From assembly GCF_000355905.1 (NCBI RefSeq), contig NZ_APLF01000009.1, positions 1-64,000 on the forward strand: a DNA stretch of 64,000 bases, in the 5' to 3' direction. Position numbers and translations under genes: made by a program. Under the pieces are notes generated by a model that was not told the origin of the DNA, made no database searches, and saw only the letters and a list, made by a program, of their open reading frames with translations. Within the stretch, counting starts at the first letter, position 1. Every line of letters begins with the position of its first letter. The stretch comes from Psychroflexus gondwanensis ACAM 44. Lineage in GTDB: Bacteria; Bacteroidota; Bacteroidia; Flavobacteriales; Flavobacteriaceae. Shown one piece after another: positions 1 through 8,489 of the stretch.

Positions 1-42
1 ACACTTTCGTGTAAGGCTTTTGATGGTCGGGGTGGCAGGATT
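1..42 (-). repeat. Duplicated 3' end of tRNA-Pro plus its terminator arm (copy 1)
   Basis: These 42 bases are identical to 179-220, which holds half of a terminator hairpin, the encoded CCA and the 3' acceptor/T-arm of the intact tRNA-Pro. After position 42 the match breaks, but a gapped resemblance (acctccc, caaaag) to the anticodon region continues for about 15 bases, so this looks like a decayed tRNA-Pro copy or an attachment-site remnant. It touches the window edge, so its true left limit is unknown. Confidence 0.75.
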
Positions 43-87
43 ACCTCCCAAAAGTCGGTGATCCTGAAAATGAGGTTGTTGCTCATT

Positions 88-124
88 AAAAGCCTAAACG
101 CCTATAGCGTTTATAAGGCTTTTT
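88..124. terminator. Hairpin terminator, probably bidirectional
   Basis: An AAAAGCCTAAACGC arm (88-101), a 5-base loop and a complementary arm with a 3-base bulge end in a T run. An A run on the other side would let it work on both strands. It lies between the two copies of the tRNA-Pro 3' end. No gene is visible in 43-167. Confidence 0.55.
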
Positions 125-167
125 GTGTTCTCTTCGGTTTTGAAGCAAGCTTCAACCTCTAGAAAAC

Positions 168-199
168 AAAAAAGCCTTACACTTTCGTGTAAGGCTTTT
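168..199 (-). terminator. Rho-independent terminator of the tRNA-Ser/tRNA-Pro unit
   Basis: A perfect 13-bp stem (170-182 with 187-199) and a 4-base loop are followed on the minus strand by a T run. It begins directly after the tRNA-Pro CCA end, so it ends the minus-strand tRNA transcript. Confidence 0.85.
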
Positions 200-201
200 G
201 A

Positions 202-279
202 TGGTCGGGGTGGCAGGATTCGAACCTGCGACCTCCTGCTCCCAAAGCAGGCGCGATGACCGGGCTACGCTACACCCCG
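202..279 (-). tRNA. tRNA-Pro (anticodon TGG)
   Basis: Reading the minus strand, the acceptor arm CGGGGTG pairs with CACCCCG, followed by discriminator A and an encoded CCA (202-204). The anticodon stem CCTGC/GCAGG encloses the loop TTTGGGA, giving anticodon TGG. The T-loop GGTTCGAATCC is standard. Length is 78 nt including CCA. It is probably cotranscribed with the upstream tRNA-Ser. Its 3' end is duplicated at 1-42. Confidence 0.95.
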
Positions 280-333
280 AGTGTAGATTTTGTTTGAGTT
301 TAGATGGATCTCGCTTCATCTAAAATATATCAG

Positions 334-417
334 CGGAGAGACAGGGACTCGAACCCTGGCGACACTTACGCGTCGACAGATTAGCAATCTGCTCCATTAC
401 CACTCTGGCACCTCTCC
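334..417 (-). tRNA. tRNA-Ser (anticodon GCT)
   Basis: The minus strand folds with acceptor GGAGAGG/TCTCTCC, an anticodon loop TTGCTAA inside a GCAGA/TCTGT stem (anticodon GCT), a long variable arm and T-loop GGTTCGAGTCC. The discriminator is G, as expected for serine tRNAs. CCA is not encoded here, unlike in the neighbouring tRNA-Pro. Confidence 0.93.
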
Positions 418-510
418 AATGTTTATAAGAACATGCGCTTTTTGCGGTTGCAAATATAACTGCAATTTTGATTTTGACAAAGCGAATTGAGATTATTTTC
501 TAGTTTCTTT

Positions 511-816
511 TTAACTCATTGGAGTCTGCTCTTCTAGAACAACAATAAGTTCATTCGCCTCTTTCTTTCCGCTCTCTCTCCATACCATTTCACCCAAATT
601 ATAGAGCATATAGGTAGGAAGGTTCTTTACTTTTAAGGCTTCAACGAGCTGTGGATTTTTTTCAGCATCAATTTTAATAATCTTTAACCTATCTCCTAAA
701 GCAGCACTCACGTCTTTCAACCGATCGTGGATACCTTCACAGTCTTCGCTCCAATCTGCAAAAAAATTGAGCAGGATAGGTTTTTTCTCATCGATAAGCT
801 CACCAAACTTTGTCAT
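511..816 (-). CDS. Thioredoxin-like protein with a single active-site cysteine
   Basis: A cytoplasmic thioredoxin-fold protein of 101 aa without a signal peptide. Strand-1 residues PILLNFFADW lead to the redox site, and a cis-proline stretch (KNLPTYML) follows near residue 70. The usual WCGPC is WSEDC at residues 22-26, so the first, nucleophilic cysteine is serine and only C26 remains. Dithiol thioredoxin chemistry is therefore not expected; a binding, chaperone-like or monothiol role is possible. An upstream TAAATTTA box at about 835 on the minus strand could be its promoter. It lies just downstream of the efflux operon on the same strand and could be read through from it. Confidence 0.85.
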   Translation of the reverse strand: MTKFGELIDEKKPILLNFFADWSEDCEGIHDRLKDVSAALGDRLKIIKIDAEKNPQLVEALKVKNLPTYMLYNLGEMVWRESGKKEANELIVVLEEQTPMS

Positions 817-869
817 CGAATTCTAATTTTGATTAAATTTAGTTCAAAATACTTCAGCTTCCAAATCTT

Positions 870-3800
870 TTAGGATGAGGTATTTACAGGGTCTGGTGAT
901 TTTTTAAATCTCAATTTAGCTCTTAGGACCAAATAAAACATCACAGGAACTATAATTAAGGTTAAGAAGGTTGCGAAAATCAATCCAAAAATCACTGTCC
1001 ATGCCAAGGGTCCCCAAAAAATCACGTTATCTCCACCCACATAAACATTTGGTGCGTAATCTACAAAGAGTCCAAAGAAATCGATGTTCAAACCTACCGC
1101 TAGCGGGATTAATCCAAGTACTGTGGTGATTGCTGTAAGCAATACAGGTCTAAGTCTAGATTTCCCTCCAGCAACAATTTCTTCAAAATACTGCTGTCTG
1201 GTAAGCATCTCTTCATCCTCTAAGTCTAACTTTTCTTTTCGTCGGTCGATAAGGATTTGAGTATAATCCACCAGGACAATCGCATTGTTAACAACAATAC
1301 CCGCTAGTGAGATAATTCCCATCATGGTCATGATAATAACGAAGTCCATTTGGAATATCCCAAGTCCAAAGAAAACCCCGCCTAAACTCAAGATTACTGC
1401 CATCAAAATGATAATTGGCTTAGAAATAGAGTTGAATTGTGCTACGAGAATAAGCAGAATCCCTCCTACGGCAAGCAGAAGTGCTTTAAGAAGAAAATCT
1501 AAGTTTTCTTCTTGTTTTTCCTGTTCTCCAGTAAATTTATAAGTCATACTTTCTTTCAAGTCAAAATACTGAAGCTCGCTTTCTAGTTGCTGAACAATTT
1601 CATTGCCGTTATAGCCGCCGAGGACGTTAGAGTAAACGGTAATGACTCTCTTTAAATCTTTCCGTTTGATAGAGGAGAAGGTCGATGTCTGGGTCTTATC
1701 TATTAAAGTAGAGATAGGCGTTTGTATAATCTCGCCTTTATTGTTTCTGAAGGTCACTGGCTGGTTAAAAATCGTGTTTTCATCGTACCGGGTTTCTTCA
1801 TTAAATCTTACATTGATCTGGTAGTCGTCATCCTCATCCTTGTAAGTGGACGCTTCTTCTCCAAAGACAGATCGTCTTATGACTTGACCCACCTGAGCGG
1901 TAGATATGCCAAGTTTACCAGCTTTTGCTTTATCGACTCTAATGTCCATTTCAGGTTTGGATTTATTGATGTCGATTTTTAATTCTTCAATCCCATCGAT
2001 TCCAGCATCGTCGATAAATTCCCTCATGCGCTCTGCTTCAGATAGCATCTGATCGTAATTTTCACCCTTCAACTCAATATTGATAGGATATCCTGAAGGA
2101 GGTCCTGCGGCGTCTTTTTCAACAACAATGGATACTCCTGGGAAACCTCTTACAGACTCTCTTACTTCGTCCAGAACTTTGCTACTTCTTACGCCTCTTC
2201 GGAGTTTAAACTGTCGCATAGATAGCGTGACTTTTCCGCGATGAGGCATTTCGTTGGCTTGCCCAGCATCTGTATTAGGGTTTCCAGAGCCTTTACCGAC
2301 TTGCGATATAGCAGACTCGACCATAAAGTTATAGCCGTTTTCATCTTCGTATTTTTTTAAGGTCTCAAAAATACGTTCCTCTACCTTCTTGGTCAGTTTG
2401 TTGGTCTTATGAATGTCTGTCCCTTCAGGATATTCAATATAAGCCATAATTTGATTGGGCTGATTTTCGGGAAAGAACAAAACCTCTGGCTGAATAATGC
2501 CAATAAATACAAAAGAGGAAAATAAAATACCTAAAGTTCCAAAAAAGAAGAGATAGGCTCTCTTTTTATAAATCGCAAACTTGAGGAATTTCTCGTAGAA
2601 GTTTTCCAATTTCTTTAAAGATCGGAACTGAAAGAAATAAATTGCTTTCACTAAAAATAACTTATAAATCCAAAGTAAAATAGAGGCTAATATGGCAAGA
2701 TTTCCCAAACCGCGTAAGCCTCCAATATCTAAAATAAACCCTAAACTCAAGGAAATAATACCTATTCCAAGGAGGATAAGACTCCACCGAATCGTTTGTT
2801 TATTTTTTAATTTCTTTTCCTCAACTTTCATGAATTTTGAGGTTAACATCGCGTTGATGATCAGCGCCACAAACAGTGACGAGCTTAGGACTACCGAAAG
2901 GGTAATGGGAAAGTAGATCATAAATTTACCGATGGTTCCCGGCCATAATCCCAAGGGGAAAAAAGCAGCCAGCGTCGTTGCCGTAGAAGCGATGATTGGC
3001 CATGCAATTTCTCCAATTCCTTGTTTTGCTGCGGCGGTTCTACTCATGCCTTGGTCCATGAGTGAGTACACATTTTCTACAACCACTATACCATTATCCA
3101 CCAGCATACCTAGTCCCATAACCAAACCGAATAGCACCATTGTGTTGAGCGTAAACCCAAGTCCCGATAATATGATAAGCGCTAATAGCATAGACATTGG
3201 GATAGCTACCCCTACAAAAAGTGCATTTCTAAAGCCTAAAAAGAACATCAAAACGATAATAACCAAGAGTACACCAAAGATGATGTTATTCACTAGGTCG
3301 TTCACTTGGTTTTCAGTCTTTATAGATTGGTCGTTGGATAGGCTGATGTTTAAAGCTTCTGGGAAATAGTTTTCTCTTTCATCATCGACGATGGTTTTAA
3401 TTTTTTCTACCGCCTCAATCATATTTTTACCAGCTCTTTTCTTCACATCGAGCATGACTACTGCCTCACCGTAATTTCTAGCAAAGGTTGTAGGATCCTT
3501 GGTGTGGAAATTCACTTTAGCAACATCCCTTAAATAAACTTCACCTCCATCATCTTTCACCACGATGTCGTAAAGCTCATCTGGAGACTCAATCTCTCCT
3601 AAAATCCTGATGTTCTTTTCAAATCCGTTGGATATGATATTACCTCCAGAGATGGTTTTGTTTTCATTACGAATAGAAGTGATAATATCGGTAAAGCTCA
3701 CCTCCATGGCGGCCATTTTGTAAATGTCTACCGCAACTTCTACTTCTTTTTCATCTACACCTCGAACCGTAGCCTCTTTAATTTCAGGTAGCAACTCTAT

Positions 3801-4334
3801 CTTATCTTGAAGGTATTCTGCAAAATCTTTTAATTTCTGGATATTATAATTCCCCGTAAAGCTAATATTCAGTATAGGAATCATCTCAGATATATTAAGG
3901 TCGAACACGTTGGGCTCTACCTTTGCACCATTGTCTAGAGTTGGCCAAGTGGTTTCAGACTTAACTTGGTCTACCTTGTCTTTGATGAGTTGCTTGGCGT
4001 TTTGTACTTCTACATCTTCTTCAAACTCGACAATCACCATAGAGTAATCCTGCAAAGTAGAAGAGGTAATTTCTCGAACGCCCTTCACATCCTTAAACAC
4101 TTCCTCTAATGGTTCCGTGATAAATTTTTCAACATCTTCTACAGAGGTGCCAGGCTCTATAGAACTCACGTATATCTTGGTTTCAACAATCTCTGGGAAA
4201 TCCTCCCTTGGCATTCCGTAGTAAGCCATTATTCCTCCAATGAGTATAATAAGGCTTATCACATATACGGTCATCTTATTATCTATTGCCCAAGACGATA
4301 AGGCAAATTCTTTATAAGTGTTCTTTTTGGCCAT
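870..4334 (-). CDS. RND-family efflux transporter, inner-membrane permease
   Basis: The proton-driven pump of a tripartite envelope export system, 1154 aa, a usual length for AcrB/HAE1-type permeases. An N-terminal TM helix (about residues 20-42) is followed by a large periplasmic loop, the first TM bundle (about 335-560), a second periplasmic loop and a C-terminal TM bundle (about 985-1140). TM4 carries GMLVDNGIVVVEN, where many HAE1 pumps have the D-D proton-relay pair; here the second position is N. It starts 3 bases after the adaptor gene ends and closes the tetR-tolC-adaptor-pump operon. The substrate cannot be told from sequence. Confidence 0.93.
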   Translation of the reverse strand: MAKKNTYKEFALSSWAIDNKMTVYVISLIILIGGIMAYYGMPREDFPEIVETKIYVSSIEPGTSVEDVEKFITEPLEEVFKDVKGVREITSSTLQDYSMVIVEFEEDVEVQNAKQLIKDKVDQVKSETTWPTLDNGAKVEPNVFDLNISEMIPILNISFTGNYNIQKLKDFAEYLQDKIELLPEIKEATVRGVDEKEVEVAVDIYKMAAMEVSFTDIITSIRNENKTISGGNIISNGFEKNIRILGEIESPDELYDIVVKDDGGEVYLRDVAKVNFHTKDPTTFARNYGEAVVMLDVKKRAGKNMIEAVEKIKTIVDDERENYFPEALNISLSNDQSIKTENQVNDLVNNIIFGVLLVIIVLMFFLGFRNALFVGVAIPMSMLLALIILSGLGFTLNTMVLFGLVMGLGMLVDNGIVVVENVYSLMDQGMSRTAAAKQGIGEIAWPIIASTATTLAAFFPLGLWPGTIGKFMIYFPITLSVVLSSSLFVALIINAMLTSKFMKVEEKKLKNKQTIRWSLILLGIGIISLSLGFILDIGGLRGLGNLAILASILLWIYKLFLVKAIYFFQFRSLKKLENFYEKFLKFAIYKKRAYLFFFGTLGILFSSFVFIGIIQPEVLFFPENQPNQIMAYIEYPEGTDIHKTNKLTKKVEERIFETLKKYEDENGYNFMVESAISQVGKGSGNPNTDAGQANEMPHRGKVTLSMRQFKLRRGVRSSKVLDEVRESVRGFPGVSIVVEKDAAGPPSGYPINIELKGENYDQMLSEAERMREFIDDAGIDGIEELKIDINKSKPEMDIRVDKAKAGKLGISTAQVGQVIRRSVFGEEASTYKDEDDDYQINVRFNEETRYDENTIFNQPVTFRNNKGEIIQTPISTLIDKTQTSTFSSIKRKDLKRVITVYSNVLGGYNGNEIVQQLESELQYFDLKESMTYKFTGEQEKQEENLDFLLKALLLAVGGILLILVAQFNSISKPIIILMAVILSLGGVFFGLGIFQMDFVIIMTMMGIISLAGIVVNNAIVLVDYTQILIDRRKEKLDLEDEEMLTRQQYFEEIVAGGKSRLRPVLLTAITTVLGLIPLAVGLNIDFFGLFVDYAPNVYVGGDNVIFWGPLAWTVIFGLIFATFLTLIIVPVMFYLVLRAKLRFKKSPDPVNTSS

Positions 4335-4337
4335 TAC

Positions 4338-5528
4338 TTACTTTTTTTGAAAGTTCAACACTCTTACTTTATCATCTTTTTTGATTGTTCTGGCACCTTC
4401 AGTGACCACAACATCTGTAGCTTTTAGGCCTTCTAAAACTTCTATTTCCCCTTGATAACTTTTGCCGAGTTTCAACTCACGGAAATTAGCAATACCAATA
4501 CTATCGTTTTCCATCTGAAGAGAAAACGTAAAGGATTGTCCCGATGCATTCTCTTGCAAAATATTTTCTGGGATAACGATAGCTTGTTTGGAAGTGTAGT
4601 CATTTAGTTTTAAAGTAGCAATTAAGTTGGGCTTTACAAAGTCTATACTGTCTGGAATAGAGACTCGCACTCTAAAGTTTCTATTGCTTTCTGAAATATT
4701 ACTAGAGACTTGAGAAACCTTCCCGATAAAGCTTTTTCCAATAGCACTTAGGGTCACAATAGCTTCGGAGCCTTCGTTGATATTACCAACATAATTTTCT
4801 GGAACATTTGCACTAACGTACATCTCTCCTAAATTCAAAATTCTAAAGATTGGCGTTTGACCAGGGGAAACCACCTGACCTTGGTCTGTGATGATTTCAT
4901 CTATTTTCCCAGAAAAAGGGGCGTAAATTACAGATTTGTTGAGTTGGCTTCGCATTTGGTCAACTGCATTATCAATTTGCTCAAAGGCCGTTTTAGCTTC
5001 AAGATATTGTATTTCTGAACCTATATTCTCATCCCAAAGTCGCCCTTGTCTTTCGAATATCGTTTTGGCAAGCTCTCGCTGTGCCTTCATTTCCTCTAGT
5101 TGGCTCGATTGTCCTCCATCATCAATTTTGGCTAATTTTTGCCCTTTCTTAACCTGGTCACCCTCTTTGACGTAGATATCTTTTAATACACCTGAAAACT
5201 GAGGGTAGATCATGATATTTTGATCTGTAGTGACATCGCCTTGGACAGTGACATAGTGATTAAAATCTTTTGGAACTAGACTTAAAGCTTCCACTAAGGC
5301 ATACTTTGAAGTATCTTCAAAATCAGCCAATTTTTTATCTAAGGTTTTAACCTGGCTATTGAGTTTCCTCATCGAGGTATTCAATTCCTCACGTTTTTGA
5401 TTCAGTTCTGCTTTAGATCCATTTTCGACAATATCTTCAATAGATTTTTCTTTGGGACCACAAGACACAATAATAACAAGGGAAAGTAGAGTGAGGTAAG
5501 ATATATATTTCATGGGTTTAGTTTTCAA
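4338..5528 (-). CDS. Efflux RND transporter periplasmic adaptor (MFP), lipoprotein
   Basis: The membrane-fusion subunit linking the RND pump to the outer-membrane channel, 396 aa. The N-terminus has a lipoprotein signal (VIIVSCGPKEK; lipidated Cys at about residue 23). A charged coiled coil (about 30-75), a barrel-sandwich/lipoyl-like half motif (VKEGDQVKKGQKLAKIDDGG, about 120-140), a helical hairpin (about 145-195) and the second lipoyl half (IYAPFSGKIDEI) follow, then beta-barrel and membrane-proximal domains. The start overlaps the end of the TolC-like gene by 11 bases, indicating translational coupling. Confidence 0.93.
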   Translation of the reverse strand: MKTKPMKYISYLTLLSLVIIVSCGPKEKSIEDIVENGSKAELNQKREELNTSMRKLNSQVKTLDKKLADFEDTSKYALVEALSLVPKDFNHYVTVQGDVTTDQNIMIYPQFSGVLKDIYVKEGDQVKKGQKLAKIDDGGQSSQLEEMKAQRELAKTIFERQGRLWDENIGSEIQYLEAKTAFEQIDNAVDQMRSQLNKSVIYAPFSGKIDEIITDQGQVVSPGQTPIFRILNLGEMYVSANVPENYVGNINEGSEAIVTLSAIGKSFIGKVSQVSSNISESNRNFRVRVSIPDSIDFVKPNLIATLKLNDYTSKQAIVIPENILQENASGQSFTFSLQMENDSIGIANFRELKLGKSYQGEIEVLEGLKATDVVVTEGARTIKKDDKVRVLNFQKK

Positions 5529-6885
5529 AATTTGTAAATGGAGTATTGATGATCTTTTCGATTTCTGCTTTGGAATTGATAATATCTAGCATAGATTGTA
5601 GCAATTCGTTTTGTGCAGTGTAGAGTTGTAACTGAGCTTGTCTAAGTTCAAAACTCGTACCGACACCTTCTTTAAATTTGATTTGGTTTTTGCGCTCAAT
5701 GCGTTCTGCAAGTTTCAGGTTGTCTTTCGATAATTCATAATTGTCTACGGCAAATTCAAAATTGCTTTTTGCATTATTCAATTGAAGGTTAATTTGGTTG
5801 ATGGCTTCCACCTTTTGGGTTTCTGCTTTTTCCATTTCAATTTTAGCTTTTTGAGTTCGAGCACTTCGTTGAAGAGAACTAAAAAGGGGAACATTCAGGC
5901 TTACCCCAATCGTGGAGAATTCAAACCATTCTGCCCGTGAACTAAAGAATTCAAAATTCTCTCCAAAACTGGTTTGTCCATAGTTGGCAAACGCAGATAG
6001 GCTTGGCAAAGCTTTGCTTTTTTCTAGTTTCATCTCCAACTCTCTCTGCTTTACCAGATTGTCTGCAATCTTAAATTGGATGGTATTTTCGATTTGAAGA
6101 TCTTCCGTTATAAGTTCTGCTTCCAAAGCATCTCTATTGGCTAAGTTTTCTAGATCTTCCAGTAATTCGACTTCAGTAGAAATAGGTAAACCCAGCACCA
6201 TATTGAGACTTTCTTTGGAAATATCTTCCATACGCTTGGCATTATTGAGCTGACTTTGTAATTGCTGGTAAGTAATCTGAAGTTGCTCTACATCTTCTTC
6301 TTCGGCAAGGCCATTTTCAAAAGTGATTCGCGTTTCTCTTAGATTTTCTTTTGCAGTCTCTAGGTTGCTCTCTACAATAACAATAGAGTTTTGAGTTAGT
6401 AAAACATTACCATAGGCACTCACCACATCTTTTCTTACTTCTAGCTTAGTGCGCGTTTCATTATTGTCTGAATACTCTAAGAAGGTTTTAGCAGCTTGAA
6501 GAGCAACGATGTAAGAGCCGTCAAAAATAATTTGGTTAAGGGTCACCGAGGCATTCATGTTTTGTCTAGGTGAAAACTCTACTGGAATAAAAGTTCCTGG
6601 CTCGCCATCGACAAGTTCTGCTGGCAGTGGCGTTTGCCTTATGATAGGGTTATATTCATAAGTCAAACCACCATCGATTTGAGGTAAACCATCGGCAGTG
6701 GTTTCCCACTTCTGTTTTAGGGCAATAGCCACATCGCGTCTGGCGTTGATGGTAGCATAGCTACTATCTATAGCAAAATCTATAGCTTCTTGTAAGGTGA
6801 ATCTATAGCTCTTCGGCTCATTTTGGTCCTGAGCATATACACTCATACTCATTATGGCAATGAGACTGAAAATTAACTTTTTCAT
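5518..6885 (-). CDS. TolC-like outer-membrane efflux channel
   Basis: The outer-membrane factor of the efflux system, 455 aa. It has a signal peptide (MKKLIFSLIAIMSMSVYAQ) and two long helical repeats typical of OEP domains: about 25-230, and about 255-450 with KSNFEFAVDNYELSKDNL and KFKEGVGTSFELRQAQLQL, the latter being the classic second-repeat signature. It overlaps the TetR gene stop by 4 bases (ATGA) and the adaptor start by 11, so the operon is tightly coupled. Confidence 0.93.
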   Translation of the reverse strand: MKKLIFSLIAIMSMSVYAQDQNEPKSYRFTLQEAIDFAIDSSYATINARRDVAIALKQKWETTADGLPQIDGGLTYEYNPIIRQTPLPAELVDGEPGTFIPVEFSPRQNMNASVTLNQIIFDGSYIVALQAAKTFLEYSDNNETRTKLEVRKDVVSAYGNVLLTQNSIVIVESNLETAKENLRETRITFENGLAEEEDVEQLQITYQQLQSQLNNAKRMEDISKESLNMVLGLPISTEVELLEDLENLANRDALEAELITEDLQIENTIQFKIADNLVKQRELEMKLEKSKALPSLSAFANYGQTSFGENFEFFSSRAEWFEFSTIGVSLNVPLFSSLQRSARTQKAKIEMEKAETQKVEAINQINLQLNNAKSNFEFAVDNYELSKDNLKLAERIERKNQIKFKEGVGTSFELRQAQLQLYTAQNELLQSMLDIINSKAEIEKIINTPFTNFEN

Positions 6886-7487
6886 TCTAGTTGTTGTTTT
6901 TCTAGTTCTATTAAGCGTTGCTTTCCTTTGGTATCTACAATACTCCTTAGGTGGTATTTTAAAAATTCTTCGTAAAGTTCTTTAGGTGTAAGTTGGCTGT
7001 CCTTAAAGAGCTCTTCATCTTTAAGATTTAACATGCCTGAGATGTAGATCTTGCAGGTGAAAACCTTGTGTAAATCTTTTCTGTAATAATCATCTTTTAC
7101 ACCACGATCTATATTTTTGCTGATGGATTCTTCCATTTTGCAAACTTGAGATTGTCGCATTTTATCGTAAATCCTTGGATAATACTTTTGAAACTGAAAT
7201 TGAGGCGAGGATTTTTCATTCTTAAGCCTTTTCATCACTACCCTTTTAATTTCGAACATTTCCTCAATAGGATCTAGCTGCTGAATCTGGACTTCGTCTA
7301 TTTCCTTGTGAATGCGATCTCGAATGTAATAGGCGACTTGCTCGACTAAGTCCGACTTGTTTTTGAAATAACCGTAAAGGGTTTTTTTGGACACACCAAG
7401 CTCCTGAGCCAGATGATCCATGGTGACGCTCTTGAAACCGAATTCCAAAAACAAATCTCCAGCCTTATGTAAAATATCTTCTTTCAT
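6882..7487 (-). CDS. TetR/AcrR-family transcriptional regulator
   Basis: The first gene of the efflux operon and probably its own repressor. The N-terminal DNA-binding part reads DLFLEFGFKSVTMDHLAQEL, then GVSKKTLYGYFKNKSDLVEQV, the helix-turn-helix signature of the family. The C-terminal ligand domain (about 60-200) is unlike any I can name. An ATG at 7526 would add 13 residues (MYKKFPCLDLQPE), but I prefer 7487, which places the usual ten or so residues ahead of helix 1. The stop overlaps the tolC start by 4 bases. The inducer is unknown. Confidence 0.9.
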   Translation of the reverse strand: MKEDILHKAGDLFLEFGFKSVTMDHLAQELGVSKKTLYGYFKNKSDLVEQVAYYIRDRIHKEIDEVQIQQLDPIEEMFEIKRVVMKRLKNEKSSPQFQFQKYYPRIYDKMRQSQVCKMEESISKNIDRGVKDDYYRKDLHKVFTCKIYISGMLNLKDEELFKDSQLTPKELYEEFLKYHLRSIVDTKGKQRLIELEKQQLE

Positions 7488-7760
7488 TTCAGGCTGCAAA
7501 TCTAAACACGGAAACTTTTTATACAAGAAAAGTTTCCAAAGTTTTGCTAAATTTTAACATTAGGATTTTAGCTTTTAGTTTTTGGACTTTTGAGGAAAAA
7601 TAAAACCATGGAAAATAGCTTCACAGACATTAAAGGAGGTAGAAATTATATTCAAATTATAAAATGATGAACATATAGGATTGAGCTAGTGTTGGTAGGG
7701 GCTAGAGATTAACAAGCCAAGCTCAGTAGAATTGTGTTTGAACGCAAAGCCTTTGCCAAA

Positions 7761-8393
7761 TTAAAGCTCATTGTCGTAGGACTTTCTTATTAATTCTGCT
7801 TTGCTATTAATTTCTAAGGCTTTGTAGATGTTTTTAATATGAGTGCGAACGGTGTCTAGGGATACAAATAAATCGTTGGCAATCATTTTATAGCTTTTAC
7901 CAGCGACAATGCCAGCAACTATTTCTTTTTGTCTTTCGGTAAGCACATTGCTTTTAATCTGCCTTTGTGCAAAGTGGTTTGCAATTTTTCGTGCAATAGC
8001 TGGCGACATATAAGACCCACCTTGGTGTACTACCAGAATGGCTTCCAGTATTTTTTTAAGAGATGTTTTTTTAGACAAATAGGAGCAAGCTCCGGCACAT
8101 AAAGCTTTATAAATACTATCATTATCCTCAAATGTGGTGAGCATAATGATGGATACTTCGGGCAATTCCTTCAGAATTAGGGGAATCCCTTCAATCCCCG
8201 ACATTCCTAATAAATTGATGTCTAGAAGGATGATTTCAGGATGGTTTTTAGAGGATTTTATAGCTTTAATAAAATCTTCTACCGAAGCTGTAATGAGCAA
8301 ACAGTCTAGGTGAGGTTGGGCATTGAAGTAGTCACTCAGGCTTTCCTGAATTAAAGTATCATCTTCTATAATGGCTAACTTAATGCTATTCAT
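7761..8393 (-). CDS. NarL/FixJ-type response regulator
   Basis: A DNA-binding partner of the sensor kinase encoded just upstream, 210 aa. The receiver domain (1-120) has acidic pocket E10-D11-D12, the phospho-acceptor D58 (EIILLDINLLGMSG), T in IIMLTTFED and K in YLSKKTS. A linker leads to a LuxR-type HTH (about 145-205): LTERQKEIVAGIVAGKSYKM and VSLDTVRTHIKNIYKAL. It is transcribed on the minus strand after the kinase gene, with its own promoter-like module at 8443-8489, so it is likely to be autoregulated. Confidence 0.93.
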   Translation of the reverse strand: MNSIKLAIIEDDTLIQESLSDYFNAQPHLDCLLITASVEDFIKAIKSSKNHPEIILLDINLLGMSGIEGIPLILKELPEVSIIMLTTFEDNDSIYKALCAGACSYLSKKTSLKKILEAILVVHQGGSYMSPAIARKIANHFAQRQIKSNVLTERQKEIVAGIVAGKSYKMIANDLFVSLDTVRTHIKNIYKALEINSKAELIRKSYDNEL

Positions 8394-8442
8394 ACTCTAT
8401 GCTTCAAAACAATCAAAATTTAAATAATATTGCTACTATCTG

Positions 8443-8489
8443 TAAAGTTATTATATTATACTAGCAATGCAATCACATTAAGATGTGGT
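8443..8489 (-). promoter_or_regulatory. Putative operator-promoter module for the response regulator gene (site 1)
   Basis: On the minus strand CCACAT-CTTA-ATGTGATTG (8472-8489 and adjoining) is followed 19 nt after the TTG by TAACTTTA (8443-8450), a match to the Bacteroidota -7 box TAnnTTTG in all but the last base. The inverted repeat CACAT-N4-ATGTG and the abutting TTG recur at 11592 and 22266. The module points to the regulator start 50 bases on and overlaps the stop of the kinase gene. Confidence 0.6.

Noticed and set aside
290-490. Open frame of 66 codons on the plus strand
   Set aside because: It lies across the tRNA-Ser gene on the other strand; its sequence is the reverse complement of the tRNA arms.
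2932-3369. Open frame of 145 codons on the plus strand
   Set aside because: It is antisense to the TM segments of the RND pump; long antisense frames are expected there and it has no start signals.
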